Positions 8,539 to 16,949 of a stretch of DNA of 64,000 nt are shown here, one piece after another. This stretch comes from an uncultured Lachnospiraceae bacterium. GTDB lineage: Bacteria > Bacillota > Clostridia > Lachnospirales > Lachnospiraceae. Position 1 is the stretch's first letter; every line of letters begins with the position of its first letter. The position numbers and the translations under genes are program-made. Location of the stretch: the NCBI GenBank assembly GCA_902785055.1, contig CACZXG010000011.1, forward strand, positions 1 through 64,000, written 5' to 3'. The notes beneath the pieces are model-generated. The model had not been told where the DNA came from, made no database searches, and saw only the letters and a list, made by a program, of their open reading frames with translations.

Positions 8539-9372
8539 TCAAGCGCACTTAAAAGGATCTTTACAAAAGAGAAATTCCCTGAGCTTGTCCTGTGCGATCG
8601 TTATATCAAAGGGGCGGTTATCGCTTTCATAAGTGAGAATCAGGTTGTGATCAGGGAGATATCCGTTGAGTATGTAGACTCGAAATTTATTCAAAAACTT
8701 AATTAGATATTTAAAATCATCCATTCGCCCGCAGTGTTCCCAGTAGAAGTATTCACCTGTTACCGGATGCCGGATCGTGAAATCTGGATAGTAAGTGTGT
8801 CCTCCAACATCAAGTCTGCACTCATATCTGTACGGAATATGGTTCACTGAAAGAAGCATTACGATCAGTGCTTCTGACTTGGAACGAACTTTGATTCCGT
8901 CCACTGTGGGAACATTTCTTAGTTCGGGATCTTTGGGATTGATCTCATATTCTTCGTGAGCCCATTTCTGTAATTCTTCGGACATCGTGCCATACATTTC
9001 GAAACCTTCCTCGAACAAAAGCGTCCCGTAAGCAGGCGTTCTGAGAAGTGTGTCGAGGTCGGTGTTATCCCGGTGGTTTTTTAGATACATGTCAATCGCT
9101 TTCAGTTCGGCGTTGATGTCTTGAAGCCGCTGCAGACATAGTTTTTTCTTGGCAAGTTGTCGAGCCAGGGAGCGGTTCCGGTGCGGGATATATACTCTGG
9201 TTTTGCCGGACCTGCCGGTGGAAACATACCACTTGTAGTAGCCTTTGTCCTGCTTGACGGTTTTGCTGTAGACCAGTGTTCCGTGAGGCGCTTTGTCCAG
9301 AAATCGTTCGATTTTGCGCTTCTCGATGAGAAGCTGCCGTTTTTTAGATTCAGCCAATTGTGCTAATGTCAT
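8539..9372 (-). CDS. Uncharacterised protein with a PD-(D/E)xK nuclease-like C-terminal half
   Basis: The 277-residue protein starts with a basic coiled-coil region (AESKKRQLLIEKRKIERFLDK), then a short domain with YYKWYVSTGRSGKTRVYIP. The C-terminal half has SKSEALIVMLL, then YPDFTI and YWEHCGR. A glutamate, PD and ExH at this spacing resemble the PD-(D/E)xK nuclease core (E...PD...E-x-H). I know similar orphans in clostridial genomes but no established function. It is a solo minus-strand gene, divergent from the HelD-like gene and bordered by a copy of the interspersed element. Nuclease activity is an inference from motif spacing only. Confidence 0.6.
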   Translation of the reverse strand: MTLAQLAESKKRQLLIEKRKIERFLDKAPHGTLVYSKTVKQDKGYYKWYVSTGRSGKTRVYIPHRNRSLARQLAKKKLCLQRLQDINAELKAIDMYLKNHRDNTDLDTLLRTPAYGTLLFEEGFEMYGTMSEELQKWAHEEYEINPKDPELRNVPTVDGIKVRSKSEALIVMLLSVNHIPYRYECRLDVGGHTYYPDFTIRHPVTGEYFYWEHCGRMDDFKYLIKFLNKFRVYILNGYLPDHNLILTYESDNRPFDITIAQDKLREFLFCKDPFKCA

Positions 9373-9540
9373 AGGGGCTCCTTTCCTCCGAGCGGAGATG
9401 ATGAGAAATGTGGAAGGGATTGCGGATCCATCTGCAGCTAAAGACGTGTGATCGGTGAGATCAGGCAGATGGACCGATGATGGGAAGATTATAGGTTAGG
9501 GGAGGGGTGATTACAAGTGGCAGTGTTTGATTTTCGGAGT

Positions 9541-9914
9541 TTCGGTACAGAAGAATTGAGATTGAGCTGTCGTTTCGGTACAGAAGCAGGTTTTGTCAAA
9601 ATATACATCCCTTGAAGAGGAACACGACAACCTTGTGAGGAGAATATTTGTGCCGGCTTTGGAGAAAGTCGGTACAGAAGCTTACAAATCAAAAATTTGC
9701 GTCCATGAAAAACAGGATTCTTCAGAATATGATGAAAAAACAGGAGTTCAGAGGAATTTTTGGAGGGTTTCGGAGATTTCCGGGGACGAGAATACTGAGA
9801 ATAAAGGCTTCTGTGCCGAAACTTGACTGAAAAATCATGTGTGGCAAGGAAGATTTGTGAGATTGACATGCCGGCAGGGACGAGAATAAGGCAATATTTT
9901 GCTTCTGTACCGAA
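9541..9914 (+). repeat. Four-box interspersed element, copy B, with an extra partial box
   Basis: The core copy is 9574-9914 (341 bp). Forward boxes are at 9574-9610 (ends ACATCC) and 9668-9704 (starts GTCGG), and inverted boxes at 9784-9820 and 9878-9914. Starts are exactly 94 bp apart within each pair. The right half aligns with the right half of copy A in its 57-bp spacer, sharing CATTTTTCAG or GATTTTTCAG when read in reverse. A fifth, imperfect box begins at 9541 and runs straight into the box at 9574. The element lies in the 737-bp gap 9373-10109. I see nothing else in 9373-9540. Confidence 0.8.
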
Positions 9915-10040
9915 AAACGCCAAGATAGAGATGACTAACCACCGCTGAAAGCGAAAATCAGCAAGATAGAAGAAACTAACCTCCTCCGGAAGTCAGCCGG
10001 GAAGCAGAAACCGCCGCGAAAAGCCAACCACAAGAAACAA

Positions 10041-10082
10041 TTCACTAAAATCCCGCCAGGATGTATACTTAAATATTAAGTA
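10041..10082 (+). promoter_or_regulatory. Candidate promoter of the HelD-like gene with overlapping palindrome
   Basis: TTCACT (10041-10046), a 17-base spacer and TATACT (10064-10069) form a plausible sigma-A promoter 40 bp before the GTG start. A perfect inverted repeat, TACTTAA-ATA-TTAAGTA (10066-10082), overlaps the -10 box and the start region. That is the usual position of a repressor operator. Confidence 0.5.
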
Positions 10083-10109
10083 AAACCTATTCAGAAAACG
10101 GAGTGACGA

Positions 10110-12302
10110 GTGAACGAACAGGATAAAAATCAAAAGAAGATATTTGAAGAAGAGCAGGCGCATCTGACGCAGACGCATGGGAAACTGCGCGCGATGAAGG
10201 AGGAGCTGGAGGAGAGGATCAATACGATATCCGAGAAGGCCGCGAAGGAGAAGCAGGATATCAGGAGCAATCTGTCCCTCAACTTTGACAGCGACACGGA
10301 TTCCATGGAGACTTATATCGAGTTTGAGGCGATGAGCCATTCTATCACTCAATACAATATTGAGCAGGACGCGGCGGCGGAGAAACTCGGGAGGGTTAAG
10401 AGGCTGCTGAAAGCGCCGTATTTTGCCAGGGTGAAGCTGCAGTTTGATCCGTCGGAGGAGCCGGAGGACTACTACATCGGGAGCGCGGGAGTATCCGAGA
10501 ACGCATTCGAGCATCTGGTGATCGACTGGCGCTCGCCGATCGCGGAGACCTACTACAATCAGGAAAACGGCAAGACCTTCTACACAGTTAACGGTAATAA
10601 GGTGGACGTTGACCTGCAGCTGAGGCGGCAGTACAACCTCGAGGAGGACAGGCTGTTCTCGTTTTTCGACACGCAGGTGGCGATCGAGGATCCGATGCTG
10701 CTGCAGTCGCTGGCGAGCAGCCGCACCGACAAGATGAAGGCCATCACAGCGACGATCCAGAAGGAGCAGAACGCGGTCATTCGCTGCGCCGACGTGCCGG
10801 TGCTGCTGGTGAACGGTATTGCGGGCAGCGGCAAGACTTCCGTGCTGCTGCAGAGGATCGCGTACCTGTTCTACCGTCAGAGGGAGAATCTGAGACCGGA
10901 CCAGGTCTATCTGCTCACGATCAATCCGGTGTTCCGCCAGTACATCGACCAGGTGCTGCCGGACCTCGGCGAGGAGAATCCGAGGACGATCACATGGAAG
11001 GATTTTGTCCATATTGCGAATGCGCCCGACAAAGGCCCTTATGAACCTGCCAAGGAAGCGGACCTGGTCAAAATAGAGCGCGCCCTGAAGAGCCTCCGCC
11101 TCGAAGAGGAGGATTTCAGGCCTGTCATGCAGAAAGGCAGATGCGTCCTGAGCCGCAAGGAGATCAGGAAAGCAGCAGAAGGGCTGTCCGGGATCGAAAC
11201 CGGCGTGAGATTTATGAACATCCTGGCAGACAGGCTGTCGGAGATCGCCAGGGTCAAGATCCGCAGGATGGAGCGGGACGACAGGAGAAATTATGATGTT
11301 GAAATGACAGCCGGAGCTGATCCGGAGGCCGGAGGCGCCGGATTTGCGGCAGGAGGCGCCGGTTCGGAGTCCGTCGGCAGCGGCCAGGCGGCGTCAGCGG
11401 CATCTTTCAACAGCATGGACCCTTACGCGGAGACAGATGAGCCGGGATTCAGAGAGCAGAATCGGATTAAAAACCAATATGGCGGCGCGTTCAGCGCGAT
11501 CAGTCACTTTGCCTTCCTGGATATAGAGAGAATCGGCTGCCGGATCCTTGGAAGGAAGAAAATGACGTCCGCGGAATGGATCTGGCTCAAAATGCTGCTG
11601 ACCGGCATGGGCGACAAAAATGTCAGGTATGTCATGATCGACGAGGTGCAGGACTATACGGCGGCGCAGCTGATGGTGCTGAGGCGATATTTTGGCAATG
11701 CGAAGTTTATGATGCTGGGAGATGAGTTCCAGGCGATCAGGCAGGGGACGGCTTCTTTTGACAAGATCCGCGAGCTGTTTGGTGATGTGGAGGAATTCCC
11801 GCTGCTGACCAGCTACCGGTCATCGCCGGAGATCACGGAGATATTCACGCGGCTGCTGCCGCGGGAGAAGCGGATCCGGACCGCATCAGTGCAGAGACCC
11901 GGGACCGCGCCGGTGAAGATGGCCTGTGCGTCCAGAGATGAGTATGTGATCAGGCTCAGGAGCCTGATCAGCGCAGCGAAACAGGATAAAGGCCTGACCG
12001 CGGTGATCTGCGGCAGCAAACGAAGTCTCGAGCGGATCGCGGAGCTCCTGGGAGAGGATGCTCCCCCGGTAATCCGGCGAAACCAGGCGCTGCCCTCGGG
12101 CGGTGTTTTCCTGATCACGCCGGAGCTGGTGAAGGGACTTGAATTTGACGGGGTGATCCTTCCGGACGCGGATCCGCAGATGTACCCGGGGGATAACCTG
12201 TCAAGGCACCGCCTGTACACGGCGGTCTCGAGGGCGATCAGGAGACTGAGCATTCTGGCAGAAGGAAATCTCACCAGTCTGCTTGAAAAGAGCGCAGAAT
12301 AA
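10110..12302 (+). CDS. helD: HelD-like superfamily 1 helicase
   Basis: HelD proteins are UvrD-related ATPases that bind RNA polymerase and release stalled or post-termination complexes. The 730-residue protein begins with a charged coiled-coil arm (residues 10-55). It then has the family segment VIDWRSPIAETYYN, Walker A GIAGSGKTS (236-244), Walker B VMIDEVQDYTAAQL, LTSYRSSPEI, VKGLEFDGVILP and LYTAVSRAIRRLSIL. The EVQDYT and LEFDGVI versions are typical of HelD rather than UvrD or PcrA. Around residues 400-445 is a Gly/Ala-rich insert (GGAGFAAGGAG). The start is GTG, placed six bases after GGAG. Its own promoter and an operator-like palindrome lie upstream. Confidence 0.88.
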   Translation: MNEQDKNQKKIFEEEQAHLTQTHGKLRAMKEELEERINTISEKAAKEKQDIRSNLSLNFDSDTDSMETYIEFEAMSHSITQYNIEQDAAAEKLGRVKRLLKAPYFARVKLQFDPSEEPEDYYIGSAGVSENAFEHLVIDWRSPIAETYYNQENGKTFYTVNGNKVDVDLQLRRQYNLEEDRLFSFFDTQVAIEDPMLLQSLASSRTDKMKAITATIQKEQNAVIRCADVPVLLVNGIAGSGKTSVLLQRIAYLFYRQRENLRPDQVYLLTINPVFRQYIDQVLPDLGEENPRTITWKDFVHIANAPDKGPYEPAKEADLVKIERALKSLRLEEEDFRPVMQKGRCVLSRKEIRKAAEGLSGIETGVRFMNILADRLSEIARVKIRRMERDDRRNYDVEMTAGADPEAGGAGFAAGGAGSESVGSGQAASAASFNSMDPYAETDEPGFREQNRIKNQYGGAFSAISHFAFLDIERIGCRILGRKKMTSAEWIWLKMLLTGMGDKNVRYVMIDEVQDYTAAQLMVLRRYFGNAKFMMLGDEFQAIRQGTASFDKIRELFGDVEEFPLLTSYRSSPEITEIFTRLLPREKRIRTASVQRPGTAPVKMACASRDEYVIRLRSLISAAKQDKGLTAVICGSKRSLERIAELLGEDAPPVIRRNQALPSGGVFLITPELVKGLEFDGVILPDADPQMYPGDNLSRHRLYTAVSRAIRRLSILAEGNLTSLLEKSAE

Positions 12303-12376
12303 AGCGGCAGAGCGCCGGCCACTACAGGCAAAGAGATCCGGCGGAGCGCCGGCTATCATATATAGGAGGAGAAATC

Positions 12377-12985
12377 ATGGTATCCATCGATAAGATCACA
12401 CAGAAAACCGAGAACAAGTTTGTCAATCTCTACGATCTGGACGTCACGCACAAGAACGGACAGAAGTCTCACTATTATGTAGCTTCCAGGGCCAAAAATG
12501 AGAGCGAGCTCAAGATCGTCACGGGAGAGAATCATCCCGACGGCGTGATCATTTACAGCCTGTATGGACCTAAGCGCGACAAGGTCGTCCTGATCCGTCA
12601 GTACCGTTTCTGTATCGGCGAATATGTTTACGAGTTCCCGGCGGGACTTGTGGAGAAAGGCGAGGACTTCCGTGAGGCAGCGGTGCGCGAGATGCACGAG
12701 GAGACCGGGCTCACGTTCGAGCCGCTGGAAGTGGATCCGATGTTCGAGGAGCCCCGTTTCACTACGGTTGGCCTTACAGACGAGTCCTGCGCGACGGTCT
12801 ACGGTTACACGGACGGCGAAATCAGCGACCGCTTCATGGAGGATACCGAGAACATCGAGATCGTCCTGGCTGACCGCGACGAGGTTCGCAGGATCCTCAA
12901 GGAGGAGAAAGTGGCAATCATGTGCGCTTATCAGCTCATGCACTTCCTCGTAGACGACGATCCGTTTGCTTTCCTCACCAAGTGA
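12377..12985 (+). CDS. Nudix hydrolase, ADP-ribose pyrophosphatase-like
   Basis: The 202-residue protein holds a complete Nudix box (GLVEKGEDFREAAVREMHEE followed by TGL), which binds the metal and catalyses pyrophosphate cleavage. Upstream are VVLIRQYRFCIGEYVYEFPAG and downstream MFEEPRFTTVGLTDE, both typical of the ADP-ribose/NDP-sugar pyrophosphatase group (NudF). It probably hydrolyses ADP-ribose or a related nucleotide sugar in the cytosol. The ATG follows TAGGAGGAG. The 74 bp before it contain two GAGCGCCGGC copies. It ends 86 bp before the acyltransferase operon, so read-through is possible. Confidence 0.9.
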   Translation: MVSIDKITQKTENKFVNLYDLDVTHKNGQKSHYYVASRAKNESELKIVTGENHPDGVIIYSLYGPKRDKVVLIRQYRFCIGEYVYEFPAGLVEKGEDFREAAVREMHEETGLTFEPLEVDPMFEEPRFTTVGLTDESCATVYGYTDGEISDRFMEDTENIEIVLADRDEVRRILKEEKVAIMCAYQLMHFLVDDDPFAFLTK

Positions 12986-13070
12986 ACTGCCCACCGCCTT
13001 TGCTTCGCGCAGAGGGTGGGATTACTTAGTTAAGCTCAGCAGCGGAATGCAGCTGCACAGGAGAAGCGGT

Positions 13071-14393
13071 ATGGCACAGACGAAGTGGTATCAACTGGAT
13101 AACGCGGCCAAAATAGTGCCCTCCACAGCGGGCGGCTCGGACACCCGTGTGTTCAGGATCACCTGCGAACTAAATGATGAGGTGGACCCTGAGGCTCTTC
13201 AGAGCGCGGTGACAGCGGCGGCGAGGGATTTTCCCCATTTCAGCAGTGTTCTGAAAAAGGGACTGTTCTGGTATTACCTTGACCAGAGCGACCTCGACGC
13301 GGAAGTGACGAGGGATGACAGACCCGCGCTGGATACGATCTACTGGGAGGGACGCAGAAACCTGCTCTACAGAGTCAACTATCACGGGCGCAGGATCAAC
13401 CTGGAGATGTACCATGTTTTGACAGACGGGACCGGGGCCTTTGAGTTTCTCAAGGCGATCCTGGCGGAGTATTTCGGGATCAGGTACGGATTGGACCTGA
13501 TTCAGACAACAGGCAGCAGGGCTTCCGGCGAAGACAGGCAGAACGACGCGTTCGGCAAATATTATAAGAAAGAAAAGGGTAAGCCTGAGGGGCAGAAGTC
13601 CGCGCCAAGGCGCGCCTATCACCTCCGCGGCGACAAGGACGAGAACCTGCAGAATCACTTGCTTGAGGGGACTGTGTCCGTGGCGGCGTTTCTGGCAGCT
13701 GCCAGGGAGCGGAATTCGACTGTGGCTGAGCTGAGCACGGCGCTCTTTATTCAGGCGGCGCTTCGGGAGATGTCGCTGCGCGACAGGAAATACCCGATCG
13801 TTCTGAGCATTCCGGTTAATCTGAGGAATTATTTCCCTTCAGACACGGCGCGCAACTTCTTCGGCGTCATCAATGTGGTCTACGATCCGGCTCTCTACGA
13901 CGGAACGCTCGAGAGCATTATTTCTGTGGTGAGGGAATCTTTCCACAAACAGCTCAAACAGGATCAGGTCGAACTGACTATGAATTCTTACGCGGCCCTC
14001 GAGCACAATATAGCGATCAAGGTGGTACCTCTCTTTATAAAAAATCTGGTCATCTCCGCGATCAACGCCAAGACCCAGCTCGGGATCACGGGAACGATCT
14101 CCAACGTGGGCAAGATCACTGTCCCCAAGGAGATGGAACCTTATATTCACAAATTCAGCTGCTTTATGGCGGCGCCCGAGGTGCAGGTCTGTCTGTGCTC
14201 CTTCAAAGACGAGCTGGTCTTCAGCGTTACCTCTGCCTACATCCAGCAGCCGGTGATCCGGAACTTTTTCCGGGACATCGCGGACATGGGAATCGATGTG
14301 GTGCTGGAGAGCAATGATTTTGACGCGGCCGCCGGAAAACCGGACTCAGCCGGTGCAGAGGCAGAGAATCCCGCAGGAAAGGAGGCTCCGTAA
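13071..14393 (+). CDS. HxxxDG-motif acyltransferase (condensation/alcohol acetyltransferase-like)
   Basis: The 440-residue protein has the catalytic motif HVLTDGTG (HxxxDG) shared by CoA-dependent acyltransferases and NRPS condensation domains. It also has a second-half core in PIVLSIPVNLRNYFPSDTAR, where the (S/P)VNLR segment fits this fold. The N-terminus (KWYQLDNAAKIVP) is typical of the alcohol-acetyltransferase-like proteins found beside DUF6320 genes. I chose the ATG at 13071, after CAGGAGAAG, over an upstream start that would overlap the Nudix gene and lacks similarity. The stop overlaps the next ATG by one base (TAATG), so the two are translationally coupled. Substrate unknown; modification of an alcohol or envelope glycan is possible. 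Confidence 0.75.
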   Translation: MAQTKWYQLDNAAKIVPSTAGGSDTRVFRITCELNDEVDPEALQSAVTAAARDFPHFSSVLKKGLFWYYLDQSDLDAEVTRDDRPALDTIYWEGRRNLLYRVNYHGRRINLEMYHVLTDGTGAFEFLKAILAEYFGIRYGLDLIQTTGSRASGEDRQNDAFGKYYKKEKGKPEGQKSAPRRAYHLRGDKDENLQNHLLEGTVSVAAFLAAARERNSTVAELSTALFIQAALREMSLRDRKYPIVLSIPVNLRNYFPSDTARNFFGVINVVYDPALYDGTLESIISVVRESFHKQLKQDQVELTMNSYAALEHNIAIKVVPLFIKNLVISAINAKTQLGITGTISNVGKITVPKEMEPYIHKFSCFMAAPEVQVCLCSFKDELVFSVTSAYIQQPVIRNFFRDIADMGIDVVLESNDFDAAAGKPDSAGAEAENPAGKEAP

Positions 14394-15052
14394 TGCAGTA
14401 TTGTCCTAAATGCAGGATCAGTATCCGGGGCGATAAGACAGAATGCCCCCTCTGCGGAGGAAGAGTCACGGGAGAATCCGAGCCGGGCGGCTTCCCGGTT
14501 CTCGAGAGAAACCGCTTTTCCCACATGTCCCTGGTCAAAGTAGGGACATTCTGCCTGCTCACTTTCTTCATTATCATGAATGCGCTGGAGATCCTCTATG
14601 ACTTCAAGCTGGCCTGGGTCCCCTTCGCGGTGATGGGCGCCCTGATCGCCTGGGGGGATCTGATGGTTGGTATTTATTACCGGAACAATCTGATCAAAAC
14701 ATTGTTTATCGAGACGTATCTGGCTATGGCGGTCTGTCTCCTGATCGATACCCTTACCGGTTGGCACGGCTGGTCACTGGCGTATGTGCTGCCGATCGGA
14801 TTTGTCCTTCTGGTATTTGTGACGATCGGTGTTGGACGTGCAGCCAAGCTCAGGTTAGAAGAGTATATAATCTATATTTTTGTGACTATACTGCTCTCCA
14901 TGCTGCAGATCATCCCGGTACTGACGCATGTCAACCCGGTCATCTTACCTGCTGTTGCGAGCATGGCACTCCTTCTCATCGCCGCCTGCGCGGCGGTGAT
15001 CTTCCGGTTCAGGGATCTGCGGAGCGCGGTAGAGAAACTGTTCAATCTGTGA
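14393..15052 (+). CDS. Zinc-ribbon membrane protein (DUF6320 type)
   Basis: The 219-residue protein begins with a zinc ribbon made of two CxxC pairs (CPKCRISIRGDKTECPLCGG). Six or so hydrophobic helices follow, starting at LVKVGTFCLLTFFIIMNALEI and ending at PAVASMALLLIAACAAVIF. This matches the DUF6320 family, which commonly lies next to HxxxDG acyltransferases in Lachnospiraceae. A role as membrane partner of the acyltransferase is inferred from that pairing and the one-base overlap. AGGAGG lies in the 3' end of the upstream gene. Confidence 0.8.
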   Translation: MQYCPKCRISIRGDKTECPLCGGRVTGESEPGGFPVLERNRFSHMSLVKVGTFCLLTFFIIMNALEILYDFKLAWVPFAVMGALIAWGDLMVGIYYRNNLIKTLFIETYLAMAVCLLIDTLTGWHGWSLAYVLPIGFVLLVFVTIGVGRAAKLRLEEYIIYIFVTILLSMLQIIPVLTHVNPVILPAVASMALLLIAACAAVIFRFRDLRSAVEKLFNL

Positions 15053-15068
15053 TCAAAGGTGGTTGGTT

Positions 15069-16259
15069 ATGGCATCTGGCAAAATTGCAAAAAACTGGAT
15101 GGTCCGAATAGGAAATCTGGTGGAGGAATCCATCGCCAAGGGAATCTACGAACTGGGACAGGAGGCTCCGATCCTGGTCGGCGAGCCCGCGGAGAAGGTC
15201 TGGTATCAGGTGCCTGTTCCCGAGGGAAAGTGCGGGGACGGATCTGAATATCACATATACATCCGAAAGGGAAGCGGCGATAAGCTGTGCGTGTTCTTTT
15301 CCGGCGGTGGCATCGCGATCAACGAATACATGGCCGCCCGGCCTGTAAACGGCGGCAGCGTCGCAGCCTGGCTGCCCAACTATTATTGGAACAATCTGAG
15401 GCTGTTCACACAGGTTATGAACATCAATGTGGGCATCACCAGAAACGGTCCCGATAACCCCTTCGACGACTGGAATTTCCTGGTCATCACTTACGCGACC
15501 GGAGATATGCATATCGGAAGGAGCGAGTTTACCTACCACATTGTTGAGGACAGTGAAGACGGAACCCGGAAAGCCGGAGATGAGGCTGTACTTTATTTCC
15601 ACGGCTACGAAAACTTCATGGCTGCTATGCGGACCGGCAAAGAATTGTTCCCCACTGCATCCAAACTCCTGATCGCGGGCGAGAGCGCCGGAGCTTTTGC
15701 TGTGCCTGCTCTGGCAGAACAGATCGCAGGCGAGTTCTATCCGGCCTGCAGCGATGTGACCCTCTTTTCGGACAGTGCGCAGCTTCTAAGCAAGAACTGG
15801 AAGCACATATTGCGCGACGTCTGGAACGCGCGGGAGGAACAGTGCAGAGATGTGAAGGGCAGAAATCTTACTCTTGAGTGGTACCGCGGCGTCTACAGGC
15901 GTCAGGGAAGCCGGTTCAAATATCTCTACTCGGGTTCTACAATGGATTACCTTCTGAGCGCCTTCTACAACGATATGACCAACAAAGTCTACGACACAGA
16001 CTCTCAGATCCAGGAGGACTATTTTAGGCAGATGCAGAAAATGATCGCGGAAATGAGAGACATCGGCCCTGAGTTCTCCTTTTTCATCCACGACTGGCAC
16101 AGACCTCTCACCATGTACAAGGGAGGGACGATCCACACGGTGGTCCGCCAGCCGGAATTTACACTCCGCACGCAGGACGACATGACCATGGCCCACTGGC
16201 TCAGCGAGTGCGTCGAGGGGCGGCCTTTTGATGTGGGGCTGCATTTGATGATGAAGTGA
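15069..16259 (+). CDS. Pectin-acetylesterase-like alpha/beta hydrolase
   Basis: The 396-residue protein has the pectin acetylesterase pattern. An oxyanion segment (LCVFFSGGGIAIN) comes early, a nucleophile elbow LLIAGESAGAFAVP in the middle, and a late histidine region SFFIHDWHRPLTMYKGGTIH. No signal peptide is visible, so it probably acts in the cytosol. It starts 16 bases after the DUF6320-type gene, after AAAGGTGG, and is the third gene of that operon. An acyltransferase, a membrane protein and an esterase in one unit suggest addition and removal of acyl groups on a shared substrate, an inference from context. Confidence 0.7.
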   Translation: MASGKIAKNWMVRIGNLVEESIAKGIYELGQEAPILVGEPAEKVWYQVPVPEGKCGDGSEYHIYIRKGSGDKLCVFFSGGGIAINEYMAARPVNGGSVAAWLPNYYWNNLRLFTQVMNINVGITRNGPDNPFDDWNFLVITYATGDMHIGRSEFTYHIVEDSEDGTRKAGDEAVLYFHGYENFMAAMRTGKELFPTASKLLIAGESAGAFAVPALAEQIAGEFYPACSDVTLFSDSAQLLSKNWKHILRDVWNAREEQCRDVKGRNLTLEWYRGVYRRQGSRFKYLYSGSTMDYLLSAFYNDMTNKVYDTDSQIQEDYFRQMQKMIAEMRDIGPEFSFFIHDWHRPLTMYKGGTIHTVVRQPEFTLRTQDDMTMAHWLSECVEGRPFDVGLHLMMK

Positions 16260-16273
16260 TAGGAAATGAATGA

Positions 16274-16313
16274 ACTGCCGTACCGGGATGATTTCCGGGG
16301 CGGCGGTTTTTTT
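16274..16313 (+). terminator. Intrinsic terminator of the acyltransferase-esterase operon
   Basis: The arm ACTGCCGTACCGG pairs with CCGGGGCGGCGGT with small mismatches and is followed by seven T residues (16307-16313). It lies 15 bases after the esterase stop. Confidence 0.7.
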
Positions 16314-16371
16314 GGTGATTCGGGTGTTGTCTGCCTGGTTTCTTATGGGCTTTCGGGTGCCGTCTGTTGGT

Positions 16372-16693
16372 TTCGGTACAGAAGCCTTTTTTGCTTATAT
16401 TCTCGTCCCTGCAGGAAAGTTCTGAATGATCTGTTCCTACCAGCTTCTGCTCATTTCTGGCATTTTTCGGTACAGAAGCATCTGTAGCAGGAAGTCTCGT
16501 CCACAAATCTTTAAAAAATCTGAGGGCTCTAATACATCTTCCCTGAAATCGTGCTTTATGAGGGACGAGAAATTATACAAATAAAGCTTCTGTACCGAAT
16601 ATGTTGTTGCCCGGTCTGCAAATCAATCAAGACAAACAATTCTCCGCAGTCTCCGTGGACGATATTTTCCTAAAAATGTCATTCTGTACCGAA
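16372..16693 (-). repeat. Four-box interspersed element, copy C (322 bp, inverted relative to copy A)
   Basis: Forward boxes at 16372-16408 and 16466-16502 and inverted boxes at 16563-16599 and 16657-16693 each start exactly 94 bp apart within a pair. Read in reverse complement, the order of box subtypes, both spacers and the 60-bp centre match copy A. The outer box at 16657-16693 matches the copy-A box at 6788-6824 at 35 of 37 positions. The element occupies much of the 690-bp gap 16260-16949. I see no convincing gene in the remainder (16694-16949). Confidence 0.85.
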
Positions 16694-16949
16694 AACGAGT
16701 CCACGATAATTTGTTGCATGCACAGGCTGGTCCGTGACGCAAGAAGGAGAGCTATGGATTTAGTCTTGACTTTCACCCGCCACCTATTTGATAATGACTC
16801 TATCTTGCCGGTATCCGTCGGAGACCGGCGTCTGAATTCCGGCTCACTGGATCTTTGAGAGCCGGGTATCTTGGCAAAACTGCTGAATCTGGCTGGTAGT
16901 TTTTGTTCATTTCCGCGAATCGCGGGTCAATCAGGGAGTGAACTAATAA

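Noticed and set aside
9489..9923. A 144-codon minus-strand frame across interspersed element copy B
   Set aside because: It runs through the repeat boxes, has no ribosome site and no conservation expected of a protein. The homologous copies A and C lack it.
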